Shown here in pieces: positions 46,756 through 56,474 of a DNA stretch of 64,000 nucleotides. Both the position numbers and the translations under genes were made by a program. Numbering within the stretch: the stretch's first letter is position 1; every line of letters begins with the position of its first letter. The notes below the pieces were generated by a model. The model ran no database searches. It had not been told where the DNA came from and saw nothing but the letters and a program-made list of their open reading frames with translations. The stretch comes from Amaranthus tricolor (taxonomy: Eukaryota > Streptophyta > Magnoliopsida > Caryophyllales > Amaranthaceae). The stretch covers positions 20,504,656-20,568,655 of the forward strand of contig NC_080059.1 of the NCBI RefSeq assembly GCF_026212465.1, in the 5' to 3' direction.

Positions 46756-47233
46756 ATGGTTATCAAGACCCTAGTACTATCCCTATACATTTTAGACTTT
46801 AACTGTGTCAGAAGTGTTTGTCTGTTTGGGATCTGGAACAATCTTATCAGGGTACTAGATGACTTTCCTGATAAGTGCTTGACCTAAGGAAAATAAACCA
46901 GAATCATTCATGTCTCTTGGCTTTAGCTAAATAGTGACGTAACCGAACTGGCCTGATTCCTCTTTTGGATAACATTCAGGACTTTAGGGTCTTCCTTAAC
47001 TGAAAAGCTTTTGTTTTCATGGTTAAGGTAGCGGATTTCTTTATTCAGGCTCTTCTGTTAAGCAACCTCTTTGAACTGTTACTAGATTCTCAAGTTTGGG
47101 AGAAATCCGCAGGTAATATAAATGTCATCAGCATAATTGTATACAAAGTCAACTTGATTCATTAAAAGGTCAAAAAAGACCATATTCATTATAGTGGTGC
47201 TAAGATTACGGAGAAATCTAGACTACAGCGAAA
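46756..47233. other. Junction region between antisense ORF 3' end and integrase end
   Basis: No ORF is seen. The two genes converge here, so it should hold both 3' ends. No polyadenylation signal stands out. Confidence 0.5.
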
Positions 47234-47880
47234 TTATACATAATATTTCTTCAGGACTCTAGAATTCCAGTTGTGCTTGAACTTTTCTTGGTGAGGCTTT
47301 TTCAATTTGTAGGCTCCATGACCCAAAACTTGAGTTACAATGTAGGGACCTTCCCAAGTTTCAAAAAGTTTCCCATGATCTCGAATTTGTGCAGCTTGGG
47401 CATATCTCAGGACTAGATCTCCAACTTGAAAGGTTCTTTCTCTCACCTTCCTATTGTATAACCTTGCGACCCTATGCTGGTAGCTGCCATTTTAGAGCAG
47501 CTTCTTCTTGTACTTCCTCAATGAGCTCAAGGTCCAACAACCTTGATTCTTGATTTTCATTTTCTTCATAGCACTGGGTAAGCAGAGTTGGTACACCGAT
47601 TTCAACGAAAAGTAGAGCCTCTGTGCCATATACTAGCCTGAAGGGAGTCTGTCCTGTAGCTTCTATGGGAGTAGTTCTGAGTGACCATAATACGTCATAC
47701 AGGACCTCAAACCATCTACCCTTTGCCTCATCAAGTTTTTTCTTTAGCCCATTCAAGATTTGTTTATTGGTTGCTTCAGCTTGGCTATTGCACTGAGGAT
47801 TACAAACTGATGAATATGCGACATTGATCTTGAAATCACTGAGATATCTCCTCAAGGTATCACAGTCAAACTGCATTCCA
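47234..47880 (-). pseudogene. Retand-type integrase C-terminal part
   Basis: The minus-strand frame begins NGMQFDCDTLRRYL at the second catalytic Asp region, continues with the core Glu-bearing block (CNPQCNSQAEATNKQIL) and RTTPIEATGQTPFRLVYG, then after a frame break near 47472 the C-terminal RTFQVGDLVLRYAQAAQ with WEGPYIVTQVLGHGAYKL. The zinc finger and first Asp are absent: the frame starts at the border of the SIRE-like insert. The first residues (NG) are the second half of the usual SDNG motif, showing where the insert cut. Confidence 0.88.
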
Positions 47881-47883
47881 TTG

Positions 47884-49372
47884 TGAAAGTTGATAGAAGG
47901 TCGAATACTCTCTAGAGAGGGGGTGAATAGAGAGTATGGGCGTTTAAAAATTTTGTCTGAAAACTTATTTCAAGAGATTGAGGAGTCTTTCAAAACTGTT
48001 TTCTGGAACAATTTTGAGTCAATTCGTAAAAACAATAACGTATGTGCGGAAAATAAACTTAGAGAATAACACACGATATGTTAACGAGGTTCAGTTCTAA
48101 ACAACCTACTCCCCGCCTATGGGTTCTCTTTCAACCCGTAGGATTTCAACGTCTTTTATTAATCCGACTTTAATACAAACTAGAAGATCTCACTATCTCC
48201 TCACACCACGTTCTTTCCCTTGAAGAACCGTATTACAAGTCCCTTTAATAAAAGCAAATTACAAATTTCACAATAGAGATTACTAGTTGAACACTTTGAA
48301 AAGTATTCTAAGTTAGGCGTATTACATTTAATCTAACTCTTTTTTTAACACTTAAGCCTATTACAAATTGTAAGAGCTAAATGAATTAAGAATTACAACT
48401 CTTTTTAATACTTAGAGAATTTCTAGATCTTAAGTCAAGAGAGTAAGAGGCGCATAGAGGTGTATCCTCAATTCTGAAATGAAGCCTTGTATATATAGAT
48501 GTTACGCCTCAACATCTCCTTGAAAAGAAAGAAAGCTTCATCAGTTATTTTTGTTGATCTGGATATTCTATGCCAGTCTTCAAGACCTTGAGCTTTATTT
48601 CAAACTGACGTGTACTAACAACTAACATAACCTCGTCATTGTGTGTTGTAATTAGTCTTTAATAACCAATGCTAAGTTTCCACGTTAGTACTCATACAAG
48701 ATTATGAAAACTAAGTAAAAATCAGATTAATCAATGTGTAAACTATTTATTCAAATTAATTCCTATTTTAAGCATTAATTCAAATAGTCATTTCCTATTT
48801 TTAGTATCAATTTAAATTACCATCTTATTTATAGAAAACACTTTAATTAGCTTAACAACTAATTTAAAATCAAATATTAACGTGTATAACCAAACGTGTA
48901 TTAGCTTGTACTATAGATATTTAATCATTCAAATATCTTAAACACATATATTTTTTATATTCAAATTCAAACGTTCATAACAAACCTTGTAATAATATAT
49001 TCAAACTTAGTTTCAAATAATATCAAAGTAAATTTTAATGAACCTTGACCTAATAAAATATTTCAAAGTTAATTTTAATGAACCTTGACCTATTAAAATA
49101 TTTCAAATATATTTAGGAAACTAAACTTATTATAAACACAATTATCTTCAACACATTGAAACTAACTTCAAGACTTATAAATTTAACCATAAGATAAACT
49201 TAAGTTATTTAAGCATATTCCAATAATTTGAGCTTGAACATATATATCAAATATTCAGTTTATATCCAATATGATTTTAGACTAACATAATCAACTAAAT
49301 GTAATTACTTAATTTATTTGTTTAATCAATATATGTTTTGAATTATCATCATTTAAGAGAATTGAGTCTTCA
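47884..49372 (-). repeat. LTR of the truncated SIRE-like element
   Basis: It is preceded on the minus strand by CAAGGGGGAGAT (49373-49384). The first bases are TGAAGA and the last are CTTTCA, giving a six-base imperfect inverted terminal pair. It is strongly AT-rich through 48700-49370. No partner LTR exists in the window, so borders are provisional. Confidence 0.6.
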
Positions 49373-50298
49373 ATCTCCCCCTTGATGAAAGTCAAAACCA
49401 TATTTTCCTAAATCATATTACTAAGTTAACATGAATTGAAAAACATGATAAGAATAACAAAATATCATTAAACAGAATGTTTTTCAAGACTTTGAAAACA
49501 GTTTCAAATCAGATTAGTATAAAAACAGAATACTATAAACCAATAAATTTTCAAGCATCTTATTATTACAAACGAATAAGGTTTCATGTTTCATTATCCA
49601 TGCATGCAAACAAATATCCAATCACAATACATGCAAATATAATAATCAATATTGTATTGTAACATTATATCAATATATCAATATTTTAACATCAAAAACA
49701 TAATCATCAATCATCAATCATGAATATAATCAACAACTATAAACGTATCATCAAACATGTATCATCAAATAACTATGTTTAAGAATAAACAATCAAAATA
49801 AACATCTCCACTTACTAAAATAATATCTCCTCCTTTTAATGATATCTCCCCCTTTTTGATAAAACTAAACACACATGAATGTCTTCAGCAAGTATTCAAC
49901 AAACCAATTTAAAATACACAAATTTACATTTCTCCCCCAAACATAAATGTATTTGCAATAAACAATCAATAATCAATATGCACTAATAAACATCAATATG
50001 CACTAATAAACACTAATATGTATGCAACATAATTTGTATGCACAAAGCAAGCAAGCAAAAGCAAACAAAATAAACATTTACTTACATATCTCCCTCTTTT
50101 TGACTTTCATCAAAAAGTAAACAAGGAGTAAAAATGTTGGGATTGTTAATAATAAAAAAAATATTGTTTGCCGAAATAAAAAAAAAATTGTTCATCAACC
50201 ATTAAAAACTAAAATTACTTCCTGGACCTAGTCTTCCTTTTCTTGGAAGGTTTGGTTTGGCCAGGGAAAGTAGAAACTTCAACAGTTGGAGGAATGGT

Positions 50299-50610
50299 CT
50301 AAATAGGAGTAGCATCAACAGCTTCTGAAATCACTTTTTCTTCCTTCTCATTTGCCTTCACCTCATCAACAACCTCCTTCTCTTTTTCTCCTTCTTTCTC
50401 CTTTGCCTCCTCCATCACAGTATCCTCTTGTGGCTTAGCAGCAACACCTTCATCAAAATCTTCTTCCACCACCACATCTTCAACTACCATACCTTTCATG
50501 TCTTTCATAAATGTGTCTAACATAAAAGTCAGAGTACACACCTTATCATGCAAATCAAGTAAGGAAGTTTTCATTTCACTAACCTCTAAGTCAAGAGACT
50601 AGAGGCGTGA
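50299..50610 (-). pseudogene. SIRE-like env-like ORF, C-terminal fragment
   Basis: The frame has SLDLEVSEMKTSLLDLHDKV followed by a long Glu-, Lys- and Val-rich acidic tail (EEAKEKEGEKEKEVVDEV) ending at 50299. This is the coiled-coil and charged end of a SIRE third ORF. The 5' junction at about 50610 runs into Retand RNase H sequence (NYKEEAELPLFH). Confidence 0.6.
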
Positions 50611-51650
50611 AAGAGTGGTAGCTCAGCTTCTTCTTTATAATTCAACATCTCTTCCATCCACAGGGGAAGATTCAATCTGTTGATTGCAAAGACTGATGTT
50701 GCGTCTTCATGGATTGCACTTTGTTGTTTTACCTCCACCAAGACAGATCTTTTCATCTCACATTGGCTGGCGCTTCCTAATTTGGAAAGGGCGTCGGCCT
50801 GTTCATTCTGTGATCCGGGGAGTCTTTCTACTTCAAAGTGTGCAATTAGGATTTTGATCTTTGCTAAATATTTCTGCATTGAAGGTTCTTTAGCCTCTTA
50901 TTCCCCCAGGATCTGGTTTATTACCAATTGAGAATCCATTCTTAGTTTTACGTGTTTTGCTTCCAAGGCTCTACAGAGTTGCAGGCCTGCGATTGCTGCT
51001 TCACACTCTGCTTTATTGTTTGTAGCCCTAAATTGGAATTTCAGAGCCTACTCTATGGTTTTCCTTTCAGGAGATATTAAGACAACTACTGCTCCTGCCC
51101 CTACATTTCTAGAAGAGCCATTTGTGAGCAGCTGCCAGACAGCAATATCTTTTTTCAGCTCAAGGTTGTGCGTGCATTTTGTAAATATATCAGCCAAGGC
51201 TTGTCCTTTAATAGCAATTCTTGCTTGATACTTGATCCCATATCCATTCAGTTCAACGGCCCACTTGGCCAATCTCCCAGACCTCTCAATCTTGTCTAAG
51301 GACTTTTCAAGTGGTAGATCAGTTAATACGATTATCTGATGGACATCAAAGTAAGGTTTGAGTTTTCTGGCGGCCACCACGACAACATAGGTTGTCTTCT
51401 CTATCAGGGAATAGCGGGTTTTTGCATCTATTAGGATCCTGCTTACGAAATAGATTGGCTGCTGCACATTTCCTTCTTCCCTGACTATCGTTGCGCTTAC
51501 AGTGGTTTGGCTAGCAGTAGCATATAGATACAAAGTTTCTCCTGTGACAGGTCTCGCCAGAGTGGGCAAGCTATGTAGCTGGTTTTTCAGTTCTTGGAAA
51601 GCCTTTTTCTGTTCGTCTTCCCAAAAGAAATTCTTATTCCCACGGAGCAT
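50611..51650 (-). pseudogene. Retand-type RNase H and archaeal-type RNase H
   Basis: The first RNase H: FFWEDEQKKAFQELKNQL, TLYLYATASQTTVSATIV and DIFTKCTHN. A second RNase H follows: WQLLTNGSSRNVGAGAVVVL (the first catalytic Asp is Asn here), NNKAECEAAIAGLQLC, LRMDSQLVINQILGE and QNEQADALSKLGS. A TAG or TGA breaks the second domain after ERKTIE (51048) and again after ILGE near 50898. Two consecutive RNase H domains are diagnostic of the Tat/Ogre/Retand lineage. The D-to-N change would disable the second one even without the stops. Confidence 0.88.
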
Positions 51651-52395
51651 CTTAAAAAACGACAGGGATTTTTTGCTGCCTTGGCTATGAATCTGGAAAG
51701 AGACGTCATTCTCCCAGTGAGCTTCATTACATCCTTCTTGGATTTTGGTTCCGCCAAGTCTAGAACAGCTTGCACCTTGGCCGGGTTTGCATATATACCT
51801 CTTTGGGACACCATGAATCCCAAGAACTTTCTAGCCTTGATCCAAAATATGCATTTCTTAGGATTCAGTCTCATATTGTGCTTTCTCATGTTCCCAAAGG
51901 TTTCATTGAGATCAGGTATGAGGTTTTCTTCCTTCTTGCTCTTGACGATTGAATCGTCCACGTACACTTCCAGGTTTCTCCCCTTTTGGCTTGCAAATAT
52001 TTGGTCCATTAGGCGTTGGTATGTTGCACCTGCGTTCTTTAAGCCAAATGGCATCATTTTGTAGTTGTAGACTCCCGCAATGCAAATGAATGTAGTTTTC
52101 TCTTTATCAGCAGGGTCCACGAAGATTTGATGGTACCCTGAGAAAGCATCCATGCAACAAAGCAAAGCATGTCCTGCCGTAGAATCTACTAGCTGATCGA
52201 TTCAAGGTCATAAAAATCTTTACTACATGCCTTGTTCAGGTTAGTGAAGTCTATACACATCCTCCACCCTTCTGTTGCCTTCGATACCAGCACAACGTTG
52301 GCCAGCCATTCATGACATTGGCAGGGCTCGATGAACCCTACCTCTAGTAGTTTCCGTACTTCTTCTTCGGCTAATTTTTCTTTTTCAGGAGCCAT
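51587..52395 (-). pseudogene. Retand-type reverse transcriptase
   Basis: It begins KLAEEEVRKLLEVGFIEPC with EWLANVVLVSKATEGWRMC and DFTNLNKAC, the Tat RT start. A frame break near 52190 precedes CMDAFSGYHQIFVDP, PFGLKNAGATYQRLMDQIF, the catalytic VYVDDSIVKSKKEE (intact YVDD) and the thumb KFLGFMVSQRGI with DVMKLTGRM. Near 51650 another frame change joins it to RNase H. The palm residues are intact, so the lesions are frameshifts and not active-site losses. Confidence 0.9.
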
Positions 52396-52428
52396 GCTCC
52401 TCTTTTTCTGTTTTACTGTTTTGACCCT

Positions 52429-52947
52429 TCAGTCGCATTTAGCTTGTGAGTGATGGTGGTAGGGTCGATACCAGGCATATCTACTGTAGACCATGGAAAG
52501 AGGTCTGCCCTTCATCAGGCTTACTAACTCCGCCTTAATTATTGGTGATAAGGTCTTCCCAACTTTGATCATTTTTTCTGTCCCTTCGACAAGGGGTATC
52601 TCTTCCAGTTCTGTCTCCTCAGGCTCTAAAGTCCTGAAAGGTATTTTATTTCCTACTTCATCATCATACAAGGGTTTAGGGTCTATCTCTGCTGCCCCCT
52701 TTTCCCTGAGAGTGAGGACTGTGCCTGGATCCTTCACCAATACTTCTGTACACACTGTCTTGTTTTTCTCTTCTTCTCTTCTAGGCTTCTGTTTGGGGGT
52801 CCTGACAGCTTTAATCATGTTATAGGTCCTGGCCATCTGCTGACAGCCTCGGGCTCTCCCCACCCTTCCATTTTCTCCTATAAACAGGAGTGTTTGATGG
52901 AAAGAGGAAAGGATGCCTATGATGTCCCCTAAGAATTTCCTGCCCAA
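52429..52947 (-). pseudogene. Retand-type protease-RT linker
   Basis: The frame carries FIGENGRVGRARGCQQMART, KIPFRTLEPEETELEEIPL and MIKVGKTLSPIIKAELVSL, matching the conserved segment before RT in Tat elements. It ends at Cys-Asp 52429 with a shift into the RT frame. It is probably part of one original gag-pol frame. Confidence 0.8.
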
Positions 52948-53139
52948 GATGCAGTTATACCTTGTTGGGGCATCAATAATGTAAAACTCCTGTGGGGAAC
53001 TGACAGTGATTCATTTCTTGTCCTGAATGGTGACAGGCAAGGTGACTTTCTCTTCAGATCTCATTGATTCCCTAAGAAACCAACTATAGGAGCTGTTGCT
53101 CTCACTAGGTGTTGTCCACTCGCATCCATTTTGTCCAAG

Positions 53140-53505
53140 CTATATTACATTCACTTCTGCCCCTATCTCTATCAGGACTCTATAGACAAGTTGATCTGCT
53201 ATTTTCACTACCATGACTAAGGGATAACAGTGGGGATAAGAGACTCCCTTACAATCTTTCCTTGTAAAAGTCATGTCAGGAAAATCTAATGATTCTGCTT
53301 CTTTGTGAACTTCGAAAATCCTTGCTGTGGGTTGGGTTACAACCCTGAAATGTGCTTTTCCATCTGCTAAGCCCCCGGATTTTTCGAAGATCACGTAGAT
53401 TGGGGCTTTTTTCTGTTTCTTGGCTTCTGTTTTGTCCTGGCTTAGGCCAGAATCCCTCTTATTTTTAGCTTCAGTTTGACGTTGATGTTCATTGTTCCAC
53501 TTCAC
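53140..53505 (-). pseudogene. Retand-type protease region with altered active site
   Basis: The order is: basic linker (EAKKQKKAPIYVIFEKSGG), a Tat-type pre-protease segment (SLDFPDMTFTRKDCKGVSYP with HCYPLVMVVKIADQL), then VYRVLIEIGAEVNVI. The family has VLIDTGSS or similar there, so the catalytic Asp and Thr/Ser are replaced by Glu and Ile. A stop follows. The protease is non-functional on sequence grounds. Confidence 0.8.
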
Positions 53506-53760
53506 GGAGTTTTTGAAATAACCCCTCTGGATCAGGTCCTCCAGATTATTTTTCAGGGTCCTATAGGATTCAGTGGAGTGTCCTGGACTTCCATGAAAGT
53601 CACTGAACTGGTTTAAGTTGTTTTCTGACCTGCGACACGATGGGGGTCTGGTGAAGATGGAAGATTTGTGCTCTAGGGGAATTTAGGGGTGTGAATTGGG
53701 CAAAGGTTCGAAGTGTAGGTCTCGTGGCCTTTTCCCTGTGATTTATCCTTTCATCAGCCC
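53506..53760 (-). pseudogene. Retand-type gag C-terminal remnant
   Basis: Across a frame break the minus strand gives THFTPLNSPR-like sequence (FAQFTPLNSPRAQIFHLH) and FSDFHGSPGHSTESYRTLKN with LEDLIQRGYFKN, matching the conserved Gag end of Tat elements ('CRFH...GH.TE.C..LK..IE.LI.RG.L'). It begins abruptly at the truncated LTR. The capsid portion, Gag start and PBS are gone. Confidence 0.8.
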
Positions 53761-54216
53761 CTTTTGGCTTTTATCTATAATAGAATCTTTTGGGGTTCAG
53801 TGGAATATCTTGTAAGCTTATGTGGCATTTGTTGATTTGCTGATCTTTGTACCGTGGTCCCCACTCTCTGTCTTTTATTACATTTTCCTAGGTAAGGTAC
53901 GAGGTAGGTGTGGTGTCTTGCCTTATACGAGTGTTGACAGCTTTTTTTGAGTACGGCTATAGTTGTCTACGCCATGTCATTATATTCGCTGTAATCATTC
54001 TGCAGGATTGATCATCTTGCAGGTACTTATGTTCTTCTATCGCTCTGCAGGATTAACCATCCTGCAGGTACTTATGTTCTTCTATCACTCTGTAGGATTA
54101 ACCATGCTGCAGGTGTTTTATGCTTCTTTATCGTCAACAGGGTGACTCGTCCTGCAGGTTTCGGATTCCTCTTTCAGGGTCTTAGGATTAGGGGTTACGT
54201 ATTCCAATCACATACA
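53761..54216 (-). repeat. Truncated right (5') LTR of the Retand-type element
   Basis: It matches 41721-42175 of the left LTR, including the three 45-bp CTGCAGG units (54000-54134), and ends CACATACA. The TATA box, R and U5 portion are missing, since the sequence passes straight into gag. This unit therefore cannot drive the element. Confidence 0.88.
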
Positions 54217-54448
54217 TAATCCATATTTGTTTTATCTTTTAAAGGTTTTTCCTTTACATCACATCTAAAGGTGTTCTAGATTGTATTAAAGAATTTTCCA
54301 TTTTTCATTTTCAATCTTCTTGATCTCTTTCATCCTTACCTTCTTTCTCTATAATCTCTTCCCCTTAACCCTGGCCTCTTTTCCATTTTAATCCTTCTTC
54401 ATTTCTTTCACTCTCATGTCAAGTAACTAACTCAACTAAAAGTTTAAA
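54217..54448. other. Flanking DNA, pyrimidine-rich
   Basis: No gene. TTTTCCATTTTAATCC with TTCTTC (54385-54405) also occurs near 61590, suggesting both lie in the same older repeat. Confidence 0.4.
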
Positions 54449-54695
54449 GCTTAAAATTTTGGTTAAGTTAGTTCCTTGACATGGTATTAGAGACAGCGTG
54501 ACAAAAGGTCACATGTTCGAATCTCAGCCACCTCTTATTTAAAGTGGAACAATTAGTGCTAGATATGAGGAGGGTCTGTGTTGCATCCACACTTCTAGCC
54601 CACAAGGCTCTCGTGTGAGGGGTGTGTTAGAGTATATAACATATCTTGGGGCCGTAACCATCAGCTTAAGCTTTTGGTTAAGTTGGTTTCTTGGA
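54449..54695 (+). mobile_element. TRIM-like element (terminal-repeat retrotransposon in miniature), copy 1
   Basis: GTTAAGTTAGTTCCTTGACA (end of a short 5' repeat) is followed by TGGTATTAGAG (54482-54492, PBS-like). A core contains GTTCGAATCTC and the segment GGAGGGTCTGTGTTGCATCC, followed by TGTTAGAGTATATAAC to TTGGTTTCTTGGA (54625-54695), a 3' terminal repeat with the same ending. There is no coding capacity. The 5' repeat is incomplete. Confidence 0.55.
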
Positions 54696-55036
54696 ATTTT
54701 TCTCAAGACTGTAAATACCAAATTCTCTTATGTTAAAAATTATAATTCACAAAAGATTCAAAAGCAAAACTACTACTCCTATTACATATCCTAAATGACT
54801 TGAGTAAACGTAATCAAAAATTTTGAAATCTAAAATAAACAATCAACAAATAAAATAGGTTTCAATTATCTTTTCACTAAAGTATTGAATTCTCACCCCT
54901 TATAATAAGTTGTCATAGAGAATTCTCCAATTTTGACTCAAAATTTAAAAAGGCATTACTAATTACCTGTAATTAATTAGACGAATGAATTTTTTATTAA
55001 GACCGTTTCATCCGACTGGTCCAATACTATGAGATA
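54696..55036. other. AT-rich interval
   Basis: No gene is seen. TTAAGACCGTTTCATCCGAC near 54998 may be the edge of a GAGACGGTCTCA-type inverted-repeat element. Confidence 0.4.
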
Positions 55037-56461
55037 TGTAACCGTTTTAATCCTAAAAGCCTTGGCTATGCAAACAATATTTATAATCACCCTGATACTA
55101 CTACAACGAATGTAATGGTAAGTCGGGGGTCGAATCACAAGGACAAGGGATGCTAGACTAAAGACTTGTGGAAGGTTGGTTGATGGGTGAACTTAACTAA
55201 TGACTAGAATAAAGAGCTAAACTAAACAATAAATGAAAAGTCGGGACTAGAATAGGTCCACCCTAACACGCTCTACTGGAAATAAAGATAAGCTAGGTCA
55301 AAAGAGGTCGAACGATAATCAATCAAGACACTCTAGATATTGAGAGGAAGTTGGTGACCCTATAAGCTACACTAACGACCTATAGTTGCCCTATGTCTCT
55401 CTAGGAGTGGCAGGACAAGATTCGAATCGAATATCTATCAACAACCATCATCAACCTCAACCCTAATCCTAAACATTGAAGACAAGTCCAAACCTAGGGT
55501 TTCTCTAACCTAAAATCCCTAAAGAAACTACTCTAACATACTAGAAACAAAAGCAATGAACAAAAAAAGCATCGAAAGCAAGAAAACAATAAAGAAAGCA
55601 TTAAAGGAATTGAAAGACAATAAAGCAATAAATCTACACTAGGAAAGCAATGAAAGCATAAATGAAAATAAGATAGACATTTAAGCATAAAGGAAATGTA
55701 AACTTACATAAAGGAAGAAGTTGAAAGTATGAATGAAGAACTGCAAATCTATACTGGGGAAAAAACTAGAGTAAGCATTAAAGGGGTTGATGTTCTAAAA
55801 TGAGGCACAAAGGCACTCAAACTAAGCTTCCCCTCTTTTACAGAAATGAGGGGTATTTATAAGCTACGAAACAAAAGGGGTAAAATGCCCTAAAAGCCCT
55901 CGGAGTTTTGTTTGCAAAGAAAAGAAATCGCGCAGTCTGGGGCTTTCATTCGACCAAATTGGAGGTCTATTTGCCCGAATGGGCACCCATTCGGCCGAAT
56001 AGGACTCCATTCGGGGTTTCCAGCAAGTACGAGCACGTTTTCTCGAACTTTTAGGTCTATTCGCCAGAAGCTATAAGCCATTTGCCCGAATCCAGCAACA
56101 TTCTACCGAAGCTGCTATCCATTCGCCTGAATGGGATTGTGGCTCCGCCGAATGGGTTCTTTCCTTGGCATAATTGTATCTTTGAAGCTTTAGATGGCTC
56201 AGGGCTTTGCGAGGACCTTGCGGAAGACTTCGAATGCTTAGGAAAGCTTCGATACACGTGTCTAATCTTCGATCAAAGCATCTAAGTCTCGTACGCAACG
56301 TAAAATACCTTGAACTCTCCGGAAATACCTGAAATCACCTCAAAACACCATGGAGACAAGAACAAGGTAAAATCATGCGTAAAGTGTGTAAAAACTATTT
56401 TGAAACGCGAGACTCGACACTACAATGAGGAGATAAATGTGCTCTAAAAACGAGCATATCA
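55037..56461 (-). repeat. Athila-type 3' LTR (1425 bp)
   Basis: The plus strand starts TGTAACCG and ends CATATCA. It aligns along its length with 59890-61365, but its first 20 or so bases lack GGCTTCTAGCACATCG, present in the other LTR. It contains the CATTCGNCCGAATGG cluster at 55945-56155. Confidence 0.88.
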
Positions 56462-56474
56462 ACTCCCCCAAGCC
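56462..56474 (-). other. Athila-type polypurine tract
   Basis: The minus strand reads GGCTTGGGGGAGT immediately before the LTR start TGATATGC. A near copy (GGCTTGGGGGAGAGTT) sits internally at 58194-58209. Confidence 0.85.

Larger units (their letters stand above)
47884..50610 (-). mobile_element. 3' half of a SIRE-like copia element inserted in the Retand pol
   Basis: Reading minus strand: env-like C-terminal coding (50610-50299), AT-rich 3' region with repeated PPT-like motifs (near 50095, 49850 and 49380), and one LTR of about 1489 bp (49372-47884). The LTR ends are TGAAGACTC and CTATCAACTTTCA. The 5' LTR, gag, pol and most of the third ORF are missing, and so are the Retand pol sequences between its RNase H end and integrase core. 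So an insertion was followed by a deletion, or this is an illegitimate junction. Minus-strand TATA-like TATATATAC lies near 48490. This is not the same SIRE family as 19002-29417, since the LTRs do not resemble each other. Confidence 0.75.
41429..54216 (-). mobile_element. Tat-lineage (Retand-type) gypsy element with antisense ORF, internally rearranged
   Basis: Minus-strand order from the right: truncated LTR (53761-54216), gag C-terminus, protease, RT, RNase H, second RNase H, [SIRE-like fragment 47884-50610], integrase C-terminus, then an antisense plus-strand gene (43052-46755), PPT-like site and full LTR (41429-42175). A second archaeal-type RNase H after the retroviral one, and an antisense ORF between pol and 3' LTR, are documented features of Tat/Retand elements. 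TAAT precedes the left LTR and follows the right one, a weak hint of a duplication. Confidence 0.82.

Noticed and set aside
41424..54221. Firm target-site duplication for the Retand-type element
   Set aside because: Only TAAT is shared and it is out of register by one base (TTAAT left, TAATC right), which AT-rich DNA can give by chance.
54482..54520. tRNA gene or SINE suggested by GTTCGAATCTC with an upstream GGTATTAGAG
   Set aside because: No A box, cloverleaf or poly-A tail; the terminal repeats and PBS-like sequence fit a TRIM better.
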